In this document: piece by piece, positions 34,107-43,071 of the stretch
How the letters are laid out: the number at the start of each line of letters is the position of its first letter
How positions within the stretch are numbered: the first letter of the stretch is position 1
Origin: AP-15 sp963846635
Lineage (GTDB): Bacteria > Pseudomonadota > Alphaproteobacteria > ATCC43930 > CGMCC-115725
Direction of reading: 5' to 3'
NCBI GenBank assembly: GCA_963846635.1
Contig: CAWJXM010000019.1
Span: 176,100 to 240,099, forward strand
DNA: 64,000 bases
Position numbers and translations under genes: made by a program
The notes under the pieces: generated by a model
Databases searched by the model: none
What the model was told of the DNA's origin: nothing
The model's input: the letters and a program-made list of their open reading frames with translations, nothing else

Positions 34107-34490
34107 TCAGGTCGGCTTGCGATAAAGCGCGCATAGCTTGTTGCCATCAGGATCGCGCAAATAAGCGAGATATGTCTCGCCCGCGGCGCCTCGGCGCATG
34201 CCAGGCGGGTCCTCGATCGAGGTGCCGCCATTCGCGACGCCGGCTTTGTGCCATGCGTCGGCCTGTGCTGGACCGCCCATTGTGAAGCCGATCGTGCCGC
34301 CGTTGGCATGAGAGGCCGGCTTGCCATCGATGGGCTTGGTCACTAGGAAACGGCCGCCATTGTGCGTGTAAAGCAGCCGGCCACTTGCGACCTCGACGCC
34401 GGGCTGAGCTCCCATCGCGACAAACAGGGCGTCGTAGAATTTCTTCGACCGGGCAATGTCGTTGCTCCCGACCATGACATGGCTGAACAT
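34107..34490 (-). CDS. VOC-family (glyoxalase/bleomycin-resistance-like) protein
   Basis: 127 residues from MFSHVMVGSNDIARSKKFYD. Paired beta-alpha-beta-beta-beta modules include GRFLVTKPIDGKPASHANGG, TIGFTMGGPAQADAWHKAGV and YLAYLRDPDGNKLCALYRKP, with H4 and the Glu of GETYLAY as candidate metal ligands. Small VOC enzymes bind divalent metals and act on or sequester small molecules. Role here unknown. A GAGAG site precedes the ATG. Confidence 0.85.
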   Translation of the reverse strand: MFSHVMVGSNDIARSKKFYDALFVAMGAQPGVEVASGRLLYTHNGGRFLVTKPIDGKPASHANGGTIGFTMGGPAQADAWHKAGVANGGTSIEDPPGMRRGAAGETYLAYLRDPDGNKLCALYRKPT

Positions 34491-35137
34491 TGGCGCTCTC
34501 TCCTCATCAGGATCACATGCGCCCGCAGTATGAGGGGGCAAACACCGTGCGAAAACACCATTTGACTGGCAGTTGGCGTATTGCTCAGGAGTAGTTTGTC
34601 GCCGCGTAATGGAGCGGTGCATCCATCGTTCGTTTGCACAAGTGATCGGGCGAGACGGCGAATGTTGGGAAATCCACTTTCAGAACCCGTTCTAAAGGCA
34701 ATCACCAAGCGAATGCCTCGTTAGCGTGCTATTTTGAACAAATCGTCCGGTAAAAAGGGAACCCGGCACGGGAGATGGCTTAAACCGCGCCGACCGGCGG
34801 GGAAGCGCGGTTTGCCGCTTCTCGCCAAAATGCCCGCGCGAAACCGGCTCCGAGGATGGATGCTGGAGCGCCGGTGTCGGCTTTGTGGCTTTCGTCTTAC
34901 GCACAACGAGGGCGCGCCCACGTTTCGAGATTGAGCCGGACGAAATGGTGATTGCTTAAAGGCGACGAATAGTGGCCAAAGTCAGCATCAGAACCGTCAG
35001 CGGCAAACCAGTTTCACAAATCAACTTGAAAGATTTCTAGTAGTCACCATGTGTGCGTTGCACGGTCGCCAATTTGGGACCGCGCATTAAAGACTGGCAC
35101 CGTCCCTTGATGGAGGTGCCGCCGCCCATGTTGCTCA
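34491..35137. other. Stretch without a recognised gene
   Basis: About 640 bp between two diverging genes. No frame with a family match. The right part, 34960-35130, should contain the Hsp20 promoter; no RpoH-type or ROSE-like element could be identified by eye. Confidence 0.4.
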
Positions 35138-35629
35138 ATGGAGGATATGGTTATGGATGGTTTCGATTTCTCGCCGCTGTTCCGTTCGACGATCGGCTTT
35201 GACCGTCTCACTCGCCTGCTCGATACGGCGACCCGCGTCGATAGCGCCTCTCTCGGCTATCCGCCCTACAACATCGAGAAAACCGGTGAGCATACGTACC
35301 GGCTGACCATGGCCGTGGCCGGGTTCTCGCCGTCCGAGCTCGATATCACCGTGCAGGAAAACATGCTCCTGGTGACGGGCAAGGCGCAGAAGGAAGAGGA
35401 GAAAAAGAATGGCAACGGCTATCTGCACCGCGGCATCGCGCGGCGCACGTTCGAGCGGCGCTTCAGCCTCGCCGATCACATGAAGGTCACTGGCGCTAAT
35501 CTCGACAATGGCATGCTCCATGTCGATCTGGTGCACGAAGTGCCCGAGGCGGCCAAGCCGCGCAAGATCGAGATCGGCACGAGCGCCCAACCGGTGCACC
35601 CGCAGGTGACGGAGCAGAAAGCAGCCTAA
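35138..35629 (+). CDS. Hsp20/IbpA-type small heat-shock protein
   Basis: 163 residues. FDFSPLFRSTIGFDRLTRLL is the typical start of the alphaproteobacterial class. The alpha-crystallin domain follows, from PPYNIEKTGEHTYRLTMAVA, through FERRFSLADHMKVTGANLDN, to GMLHVDLVHEVPE, and the tail contains KPRKIEI with an IEI oligomer-anchoring motif. It holds unfolding proteins as an ATP-independent chaperone. The start may be the ATG at 35147 or 35153. Confidence 0.93.
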   Translation: MEDMVMDGFDFSPLFRSTIGFDRLTRLLDTATRVDSASLGYPPYNIEKTGEHTYRLTMAVAGFSPSELDITVQENMLLVTGKAQKEEEKKNGNGYLHRGIARRTFERRFSLADHMKVTGANLDNGMLHVDLVHEVPEAAKPRKIEIGTSAQPVHPQVTEQKAA

Positions 35630-35650
35630 CGGCCGAACGCTGCTGATAGG

Positions 35651-35676
35651 ACGCCCCCCAATTGGGGGGCGTTTTC
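35651..35676 (+). terminator. Rho-independent terminator of the Hsp20 gene
   Basis: A nine-base stem (ACGCCCCCC / GGGGGGCGT) with an AATT loop, followed by TTT, 22 bp after the Hsp20 stop. Confidence 0.85.
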
Positions 35677-35722
35677 GTAGGGCGGTCCACAGGACCGCTT
35701 CAAGAGCACTGATTTGATCGGT

Positions 35723-35947
35723 CTAGTCGGCCGCTTGCATGCCGAGCTTCAAATGCAGCAGGACGCCGGCAAGGACCCCACCCGCGCCGTGATGGACGGC
35801 AACACCATGATGATTGCCGCTTTCGATCAGCTGCCGCGCTCTGTTGAGCGCTTCGAATTCGGTGCGAAAATATTCCGTCCGCGTTACCCCCTCTTGTGAT
35901 CCGCTCGTTGACGTCAGAGCATCTTCATAGGAGACTCGATACGTCAT
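35723..35947 (-). CDS. Small conserved rhizobial protein (74 aa)
   Basis: MTYRVSYEDALTSTSGSQEG, then TEYFRTEFEALNRARQLIES and a GVLLHLKLGM end. The FEALNRARELI helix followed by a strand is a pattern I know in Bradyrhizobium. It converges with the Hsp20 gene beyond its terminator. Function unknown. Confidence 0.65.
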   Translation of the reverse strand: MTYRVSYEDALTSTSGSQEGVTRTEYFRTEFEALNRARQLIESGNHHGVAVHHGAGGVLAGVLLHLKLGMQAAD

Positions 35948-36599
35948 CTGGCTTCCCAGTGTTGGGACAGGATGTCGGGATTTCCATAATTTTCTCTGAT
36001 ATCAGCGGCAGCCGAACCGATGGCCTAAAGCTTGACTGTGCTGGACCGATCATTCGCGCCTCTGTTTCAAGAGATCATTTGGATAACCCGACAGAAGCAA
36101 GATTCCGATGCTTTGCGGCGATAACGTGACGGTGTGCGTAACAAAAATTTTACCTTTGAAAATGACAGTTCAATGACGTTTTGTCTGACAACCAGCAAAA
36201 TTATTTACCTTAAAAACTATTCACCTCCAAAGAAATGCCCGATGGGCAGCCCTTGCGGGCCGCCTTAGCCAGACTTACTCAGCCTTGGCCTTGCGGGCCT
36301 CTCGCGACCAGACGAGGATAAAACCTTCACCCTCACCTTGCTCGATCAGCGTAGTCGAGCGGCTAGGTGTTTCTGCGGGTAGTCGCTATCCGCGGAAGTC
36401 CGAGCGAAGGCGTGGAACATCATTCGCGTTCAGGTTCCCGAATTTTGCGAGCGCAAGTTACTTGAACCCGATATCGCCTAAGCCCCCACCGCCGCAGTGT
36501 TCCTCGTCAACTAGCTCCCTTGCTCGAAATATCTGTCAATAATCAAGAATTCGTCACCAGGGTGAGACTAGAATTATCTCGTTACCTCAATTGGTTTGC
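35948..36599. other. AT-richer stretch without a gene
   Basis: No supported gene. An AT-rich block lies at 36130-36230. A reverse frame near 36280-36340 reads EGFILVWSREARKAKAE before a stop and may be the C-terminus of a lost gene. Confidence 0.4.
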
Positions 36600-36870
36600 G
36601 TTGCATAAAGCTGTTGTGTTAGGAGCCGTGAAAAACCTCGTCCGCTGACAGCCGAACCCGGTGATGATTGGGCCGCGCCCGATACTGGCCCAGGTCGCGC
36701 CCCGCCAACGTGATCGAGCGCTTGTAGCCGCACGCCGGACACACCCGTCCATTGGGCCACACCAAAGCCTCGAGCCGCCGCCGGCACCACTCCTCATCGG
36801 CGAACGCCGTGATCATCTCCCCATTGTGCGGATCCCCAAAAGCACCTACGGGTGATTGGCGATGAATTAC
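36600..36870 (-). pseudogene. IS1595-type transposase, N-terminal fragment
   Basis: The frame contains ITAFADEEWCRRRLEALVWP, then NGRVCPACGYKRSITLAG, the zinc-ribbon start of IS1595-type transposases (one Cys pair visible). After DLGQYRARP the frame stops matching. No core residues remain. Confidence 0.7.
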
Positions 36871-37199
36871 TCCTCCCGTGGGACAGTCACGACCGTACCA
36901 CCCAGGGATGACCATCGCATCCGTCACTTGTCAAAAGACGGGTAACCCGGCTCCCGGAAAATCGACGGCTTAATGATGGTTGCGGTGCGTGGCTTTCCCA
37001 AGGATGAAGCAAGGGTGCCGTCATTTCGGCTCAGATCTATGGCTGCGCGGGCAAGGGGGAGGTGCGGCGTCTCTTGGTGCATGACAGGCGAAAGCCGGCC
37101 TATAATTGCGCTGGGGAGGGCACGAACCCCCGGGACTGTGGGTGTTCGGGCGCAGCGCGCTTGCCCAGGCTGCGTGCCGGATGTGCACGTATCATGATG

Positions 37200-37990
37200 A
37201 GAGGAGAGGTGAATAATGTCGGAACAACGACAGGCACAGCTGCCCGTGACAGACGGTCTTGTGCAGGTCGCCCCAGACGGGCAGGCGGGCGTAGATATTG
37301 TACTCGTCGGTGTCGATGAGGCTGCCTTTCGCGACGGTGGCCTCGATCACCGGCTTGATCATGGCCTGCGGTACATTGGCCAGCATGCGCAGCAGGACTT
37401 GGCCCCCGCGCTGGATCACCCCGAGAATCGGCGGCTTGTCCTTCTCCAGCGTGCCGCGGCCCGGCGCGCCGGCCAGCCGGCGGCGGCGTCCGAGCCGCCC
37501 CCTTTGGCGACGGCCGCGGGCTGACCCCCTGCCTTCGCAGGGGCAGGCTCTTGTGCCCGGCCACCACGTAAACCTCATCGATCTCGACTTCGCCTTGCAG
37601 CGCCACGGCCGGGGTCTTGACCACCAGACCGTGGCGCAGCTGATCCGTCATGGTCTGCACATCGGGCCCGCTGAGCTCCAACTCCCGGGCGATCTGCCGG
37701 TTGGAGAGGTTCAGGCCCATGAAGTAAAGGCACAGTACCCACACGCGCAGCGGCTGGTGATGGCCGGCCAGCACCGTGCCGGTGAGGTCGTCGAAGCGCC
37801 CAGCACACGCCTTGCAGCGGTAGCGCTGCCGGCAGGGCTGCGTCTCGTCACAGCCGTCGCGGATCACTGCCGGGCTTGCACAGAAGGGGCACCGGACACC
37901 CTCGGGCCAGCGATGCTGGCGCACCAAGGCGAAGCACTTGGCTCGTCAATCAGAGCCGGAAGATTGATCAGATCGGGTCCAGCCATCAGG
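37200..37990 (-). pseudogene. IS1595-family transposase, frameshifted and truncated
   Basis: The N-terminal frame is well preserved: RCPFCASPAVIRDGCDETQP, RYRCKACAGRFDDLTGTVLA and VEIDEVYVVAGHK, with the zinc ribbon and the first Asp. After GHKSLPLRRQG the reading moves to the next frame (LEKDKPPILGVIQRGGQVLL, VIEATVAKGSLIDTDEYNIY), which holds the second Asp. It then breaks off after VCHGQ, before the glutamate. Not functional. Confidence 0.8.
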
Positions 37991-38165
37991 GTGCGGCCTC
38001 CTCGCGGATGGGTCAGGGCCAACTACACCAACTCCTGACCCTATACCAGAAGGGCAGAGGCCGAACCCATCCCAACCTCACCACCCCGCAATCCGATAAG
38101 AGCCACCCCATTTTAGGAGCCTACCAGGGTTCAAAACTGCGTCGGCTTAGGGAGGAGAGCACGAC

Positions 38166-39461
38166 ATGCTGCTGTTCGGCTTCAACGGACGCGCCACCAG
38201 GAATTTCCTGGGCCTCCTGTGCCTGATGCACTTCGTCCTGTTTCTCGACCGCATCAACCTCGCCGCCGCGGCGACAACGATCCAAAAGGACCTTGGCCTC
38301 GGCAATATCGCGCTCGGTCTCGCCTTCTCGGCCTTCAACTATTCCTACGCGCCGTTCCAGATGGTCGGGGGCTGGTTTGCCGACCGCTTCGGCGCGCGGC
38401 GCACCTTGACCGTCTGCGGCCTGGCCTGGTCGATCACGACAATCGCGACCGCCGCGGTGAACGGGCTCGGTTCGCTGGCCGCCCTGCGCTGTGTGCTCGG
38501 CATGGGTGAGGGTGCGACCTTGCCGGCGGCAACGCGTGCGTTGTCCAATTGGACCCCGCTCGCCACGCGCGGCACGGCGATCGGCATCACCCACGCCGCC
38601 GGGCGCGTCGGTTCGGCGATGACCGCGCCGGTGGTCGCCTTTCTGATCATCTGGTTTTCCTGGCGTTTTTCATTCGTCGCGCTCGGTATCGTGTCGTTAG
38701 TTTGGGCGGCCCTGTGGTGGTGGCATTTCCATGAGGATCCGCGCGAGCATCCCGGCATCACCAACGCGGAATTGGCCGCATTATCGGCCGCCGATCCTGG
38801 AAGGGAGATCGCCTACGGTCCGGTGCCGTGGCGGCGCCTCGTCCCCCGCATGACGCCGATGATGATCATCTACTTTTGCCAGGGCTGGACCGGCTGGCTA
38901 TTTGCGACCTGGATGCCGTCCTTGTTGCAGAAAAACTATGGCGTCGATCTCAAGAAATCGGCATTCCTTTACATGGCGATGCTGTTCTGCGGGTTTGTCG
39001 CCGAGCTGCTCGGCGGCGTGCTCACCGACTATCTGCTGCGCCGTACCGGCAGCGTGCAGATCGCGCGCTCGCGGCTGATCGCCGTCAGCTGGGTCCTCAC
39101 CGTGATGGCGCTACTGCCCGCGATACTCGTCCACAATCTCTATGTCGGGGTGGCGGGCTTCACGCTCACCCTGTTCTTCATGGGGATAGCGGGCGCGCCG
39201 CTATGGACTGCAGCGATCGACATCGCGCCGGCTTACGCCGGCACCGCCAGCGCGTTGATGAATGCCGCGGGCGCCGTTGCCGGGATGTTATCGCCGGCCG
39301 CATTCGGCGTGATCCTCCAGCTGACCGGCAGCTGGACGCTGCCGTTCGCGGTCTCCGTCGGTCTGTTGCTGTTCGCCATCGTCGTGACCTTTTGGATCCG
39401 GCCGGACCACCCGATCGAGGCCGTGCCGAGGGTCGGCGGCTTGGCGGTGGCAGGGGAGTAG
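38166..39461 (+). CDS. MFS transporter (anion:cation symporter-like)
   Basis: 431 residues with about 12 membrane helices. The loop 2-3 motif is GGWFADRFGARR, and LFLDRINLAAAATTIQKDLG is the characteristic first-helix end of the ACS family (sugar acid/organic anion: H+ symporters). The long central loop includes EDPREHPGITNAELAALSA. The protein imports an organic acid; which one is unknown. It converges with the amidohydrolase gene downstream, 165 bp away. Confidence 0.88.
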   Translation: MLLFGFNGRATRNFLGLLCLMHFVLFLDRINLAAAATTIQKDLGLGNIALGLAFSAFNYSYAPFQMVGGWFADRFGARRTLTVCGLAWSITTIATAAVNGLGSLAALRCVLGMGEGATLPAATRALSNWTPLATRGTAIGITHAAGRVGSAMTAPVVAFLIIWFSWRFSFVALGIVSLVWAALWWWHFHEDPREHPGITNAELAALSAADPGREIAYGPVPWRRLVPRMTPMMIIYFCQGWTGWLFATWMPSLLQKNYGVDLKKSAFLYMAMLFCGFVAELLGGVLTDYLLRRTGSVQIARSRLIAVSWVLTVMALLPAILVHNLYVGVAGFTLTLFFMGIAGAPLWTAAIDIAPAYAGTASALMNAAGAVAGMLSPAAFGVILQLTGSWTLPFAVSVGLLLFAIVVTFWIRPDHPIEAVPRVGGLAVAGE

Positions 39462-39626
39462 AACCGCATCCAGCTGTGATCGATCGTAATCAAAGGAAAC
39501 GGCTACAGACTGCCCCATCTCCGCGATATTCCCGGCGAGAAACCGGCGAAGCTGCACGCGAGACCACCTCGGGAGCCTCTCTGGTGGGCAGGCTCCCATC
39601 GGTCGCCGTCAGCAGTCGTCCTACCG

Positions 39627-40646
39627 TTATGCGTCGCTAATCCGGTATGCCCGACCCGCTGTGTCATGGAATAAGGCCGCGCGCTCGGAGGCCGAATAAC
39701 TCTTGGAAAACCGTTTGAACGCGTTGAACAGGATGTGGTGGGAGAACGACACCTTGTCCGGCGGGAAGTTGCTTTCGAACATGCACCGCGCCGGACCAAA
39801 CTGCTCGATACAGGAGGTCATTAACGGAGCCATCGACGCGGCCAATTCTTCCGAGCCGATCGGCTTGTCCCGAGTGTGCCAGTCGAAACCGAGCCGGGGC
39901 ATGCCGATGCCGCCCAGCTTGAGGTAGACGTTGGGACACGCCGCCACGGCGGCGATGCCGCGGCGCCAGGTGGCCATCACCTCGTCGTTGCGGTTGCCGT
40001 AAGGGCCGACCCAATTCAAGCCGCCGAGATGGTTCAGGATGATGGTCAGATTGGGTACGGCCTTGGCGAAATCAGCCAGCTCGGGCAGTTGCGGGAAGAC
40101 CACTCCGGTATCGAGCGACAATCCCATCCGCGCCAGTACCTGGGCGCCGGCGCGATATTCGGGCGTGGCGAGCACGCCTTCCTTCTCCCGGTTGTCGATT
40201 TCCGGATTCGGGTCCCAGGTGACGGTGTGCCGGATGCCGCGAAACCGGTTGGGGCTGGCTGCTCGCAACGCTTCCAACACCGGCTCGACGCGGTCGCCGA
40301 GCTTCAAATCGGCATGGCCGACGATCCCCGCCGCCGCCCGACATGGGCCATAGAGCCCGGTGGCGCTCGCGGCCGCCAGGCCGTTGACGAATTCGACCTC
40401 GCCGACCGGGCGCAGCTCCACCGGTCCATCGGGGCGGTACATGGCTCTTGCCTCGATAAAGACGGTGGAACGCACATTGTGACCGCAGTTTACGTCGGCG
40501 ACCAATTCGTGAAGCAGATAGCGCTGGTAGGGGATGCGCTCGGGTCGAAGGTCCCAGAAGTGATGATGGGGGTCGCAGATCGGGATCTCCGGCTCCAACG
40601 TCGGTCCCTGGGTCAGGGCCAGCCAGTCATTTCCTCCGTACGGCAT
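39627..40646 (-). CDS. Amidohydrolase 2 family hydrolase (lactonase-like)
   Basis: 339 residues, TIM barrel. PICDPHHHFWDLRPERIPYQ has the HxH-type metal site. Later come FRGIRHTVTWDPNPEI, NLTIILNHLGGL (conserved His) and RCMFESNFPPDKVSF (Asp of SNFP-x-D). This is the PF04909 layout of 2-pyrone-4,6-dicarboxylate- and L-fuconolactonase-like enzymes. With the neighbouring ACS-type carrier it suggests uptake and hydrolysis of a sugar-acid lactone or similar. The substrate is inferred only. Confidence 0.87.
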   Translation of the reverse strand: MPYGGNDWLALTQGPTLEPEIPICDPHHHFWDLRPERIPYQRYLLHELVADVNCGHNVRSTVFIEARAMYRPDGPVELRPVGEVEFVNGLAAASATGLYGPCRAAAGIVGHADLKLGDRVEPVLEALRAASPNRFRGIRHTVTWDPNPEIDNREKEGVLATPEYRAGAQVLARMGLSLDTGVVFPQLPELADFAKAVPNLTIILNHLGGLNWVGPYGNRNDEVMATWRRGIAAVAACPNVYLKLGGIGMPRLGFDWHTRDKPIGSEELAASMAPLMTSCIEQFGPARCMFESNFPPDKVSFSHHILFNAFKRFSKSYSASERAALFHDTAGRAYRISDA

Positions 40647-41204
40647 AATGGCTCCTCCGTTGGGTAGGTCACCAGTGGTGATGCATCATATTAGCTGGCA
40701 CCCGCCGGCGTCGCGAAGGGCGTGAGCGCTGGCCAGCGTCAAAAAACGCAAGTATGGGTGAGAGTAGGGGACAACGGGCTTATCGAGCCGTGGAGCCGCG
40801 CAACACCTTAGGTTAGGGCGGAGGCGATATCCTCCTTATCGCGGCCTGCTGGCGGCGGTTAAGCAAACTGTGCTGAAGGTGCAGACAAGGCGGAATCTTC
40901 GGAGGCCGCGCCGCAAGATTGCGCCGAAGCTCCCAACTCTCCCGCCTTGCCATGCCCTTGCGTCTCCCACCACGCCAAGCCTGAGCATTATTCATCAAGA
41001 TTTGATCAAATGCAGCAAGCTTCAAACGCGGCCAATCAACAGTATAGATACGTATAATTGAAGACTTTAGGCTATCCCTTAGGGGACAGCCACAATGAAA
41101 ATCAGACGCGGCATGGCGGCAGTCCCCTTTCGTTCACCAGAACAAAATTGGCAAGTTCCTCATGCGATCCAACTCTATCCCATTTTGGGGCCGGCCTCGC
41201 TGTT
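40647..41204. other. Stretch without a gene; contains a dispersed repeat
   Basis: No supported gene. A 38-bp sequence starting at 40764 (GTAGGGGACAACGGGCTTAT) recurs imperfectly at 53621 (GTAGGGGACGGCAGGCTTAT), with about seven differences. Confidence 0.5.
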
Positions 41205-41414
41205 TCAGTCGCACGAGCGGAGGGCGGGGGCAGGATCATGCAAAGCGCGGTCGCGGAGCCGGTTACCCTCTTCTTCCGGCACAAAAACGACAGAACGCGC
41301 GCGCTGCAGCTCGAAGAGGCGTCGGTCTTCATCCGGGTTCAAGGCATCGATGACAGTGCCAGGTTCAACGACGGAACCGCGCCAGGTCAGGCGGTACTTG
41401 GCAATCAGCGGCAT
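41205..41414 (-). CDS. Small hypothetical protein (69 aa)
   Basis: MPLIAKYRLTWRGSVVEPGT, then VIDALNPDEDRRLFELQRAR. The strand-turn-strand followed by a D/E-rich helix resembles small phage-type proteins that begin with a barrel-like hairpin. An in-frame start farther upstream is possible. Function unknown. Confidence 0.45.
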   Translation of the reverse strand: MPLIAKYRLTWRGSVVEPGTVIDALNPDEDRRLFELQRARSVVFVPEEEGNRLRDRALHDPAPALRSCD

Positions 41415-41859
41415 TAAAACCTTCCATCGAGGGGCGCCCGATTGGGGCGAGGTATGCGAGAACGTATCCGATTGCGGCGGCGCGGCATGGCAATAGGGTC
41501 TGCCACTGGTCGGGTGGACTGTCAAATGACGCATAACGTTCGATTACGGAGATTGCTTCGAGGCATTGCCCTCGGTCTGGCAAGCGGATGACGAAGCCCT
41601 CGCCGTCTTCGCTGGCGCTGACACCGTCTTGTACACGCCGGAGATCGTGAACAGCCCGAGCACCGTGGCGAATGGCGTGAGGAACCTTTGCACAAGCTTG
41701 GGCAGCATCCAGCAAGAGCCGCAGCGGCGGACTGACCAGGCCGCCGCCTGGGCGCTGGCTCGCGAGGAAGACCAAAGGAGGCGAGAATTCCTGCTCGAAG
41801 GAGATTGGTTCGCGCCGCCACCTGAGGAGGAGCCGGCACCACGGATCGTCGCCGTCCCC

Positions 41860-42321
41860 GTGATTCCGCGACGGCCGTCGCTGGCACCCGTCCGTCTGAT
41901 CCTGGTTGACGAAGCCGATCGGCTCAAGGTTGCGAGCTTGGAACAACTCCGCGATCTATTCGATCGCAATGAGGTCGGCCTAGTGCTGATCGGAATGCCG
42001 GGCATCGAAAAGCGCCTTGCCCGCTATCCCCAGCTCTATTCCCGCGTCGGCTTCGTCCACGCGTTTCGCACCTTGCGCGCCGAAGAAATCCGCCGGCTGC
42101 TTGTCGAGCATGGGTCGGCGATCGGTCTGATACCTCCGACCTCGGACATATCCGACCAGGAAGCAATCGCCGCTATCATTCGCATCACCGGCGGCAATTT
42201 CCGCCTGCTCCGGCGGCTGCTGTCGCAGATCGAACGCATTCTCGGCATCAACCAGCTGCAAGCGGTCACCGCGACCGTCGTCGAGGCCGCGCGTGAGAGC
42301 CTCGTAATCGGGATCGCCTAA
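41860..42321 (+). pseudogene. TniB-like AAA ATPase, C-terminal part
   Basis: VRLILVDEADRLKVASLEQL is a Walker B region. EVGLVLIGMPGIEKRLARYP and RVGFVHAFRTLRAEEIRRLL, then TGGNFRLLRRLLSQIERILG, complete the AAA C-terminal half of Tn5053/Tn402-type TniB helper ATPases. The open frame extends to 41566, but the first 100 residues are unrelated and contain no Walker A, so the protein is a chimera or truncated. TniB normally works with transposase TniA, which is absent. Confidence 0.75.
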
Positions 42322-42388
42322 CGCCGTTCGCACGGCCAGCGGCGGCCGTCGTACTGTCCGTCAAACGAACGATGAGCGGCCAGCACCG

Positions 42389-42447
42389 GATTGTCCGAAA
42401 ATACTGGACCACAAACGACAATTCGGACAGGATGTTTATCGGACGGG
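42389..42447. promoter_or_regulatory. Candidate resolvase-binding repeats
   Basis: TTGTCCGAAAA (42390), TTCGGACAGG (42422) and TATCGGACGG (42437) repeat the word TGTCCGA/TCGGACA in both orientations just before the resolvase gene. Serine resolvases of Tn3 and Tn5053 type bind such half-sites at res. Inference from position and sequence only. Confidence 0.5.
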
Positions 42448-42460
42448 AAGGCGGACACTT

Positions 42461-43071
42461 TGACGCTCATTGGCTACGCTCGCGTCAGCACCCTCGACCA
42501 GGACCCGGCGCCGCAACTCGATGCTCTCGCTGCGGCGGGATGTGCTAGGGTTTTCGACGACCGCGCCTCCGGAGCGCGGGCCGATCGCCCTGGCCTGCGG
42601 CAGGCGCTCGATCACGTGCGAGACGGCGACGTGTTGGTCGTTTGGAAACTCGACCGTCTTGGCCGTTCGCTGGCACACCTTATTGAAACCGTGACGGCGC
42701 TCGAACAGCGCGGTGTCGGCTTCCACTCGATCACCGAGGCGATCGACACCACCACGTCCGGCGGCCGGTTGGTATTTCATTTGTTCGGCGCACTAGGGCA
42801 GTTCGAGCGCGACCTGATACGAGAACGCACTCGCGCCGGGCTAGCTGCCGCCGCGGCGCGAGGCCGCAAGGGCGGTCGCAAGCCGGCCGTCGACGCCGAG
42901 AAACTAGCCCGCGCCCGCAGCATGGTCGCGAAGGGATTGACCGTGCGGGAGGCCGCGATCCGCTTGAAAGTTGGTAAGACTGCGCTTTACGAGGCCTTCC
43001 GGATTGCTGCGGACGAGAAAACGCCACCCGCTACCTCAACGGTTGAAAGGGGCGACCATCACCAGCGCTGA
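42461..43071 (+). CDS. Serine recombinase (resolvase/invertase)
   Basis: 203 residues from a TTG. The catalytic serine is S10 in YARVSTLDQD. LVVWKLDRLGRSLAHLIETV and GALGQFERDLIRERTRAGLA complete the catalytic domain and E-helix. A C-terminal helix-turn-helix ends in GLTVREAAIRLKVGKTALYE. A start at 42391 would translate the candidate binding repeats, so the TTG is preferred. The next gene begins 29 bp before its stop. Confidence 0.9.

Noticed and set aside
37100..37150. Possible tRNA-like sequence around GGCACGAACCCCCGGGA
   Set aside because: No cloverleaf can be drawn; the sequence lies next to an IS1595 remnant.
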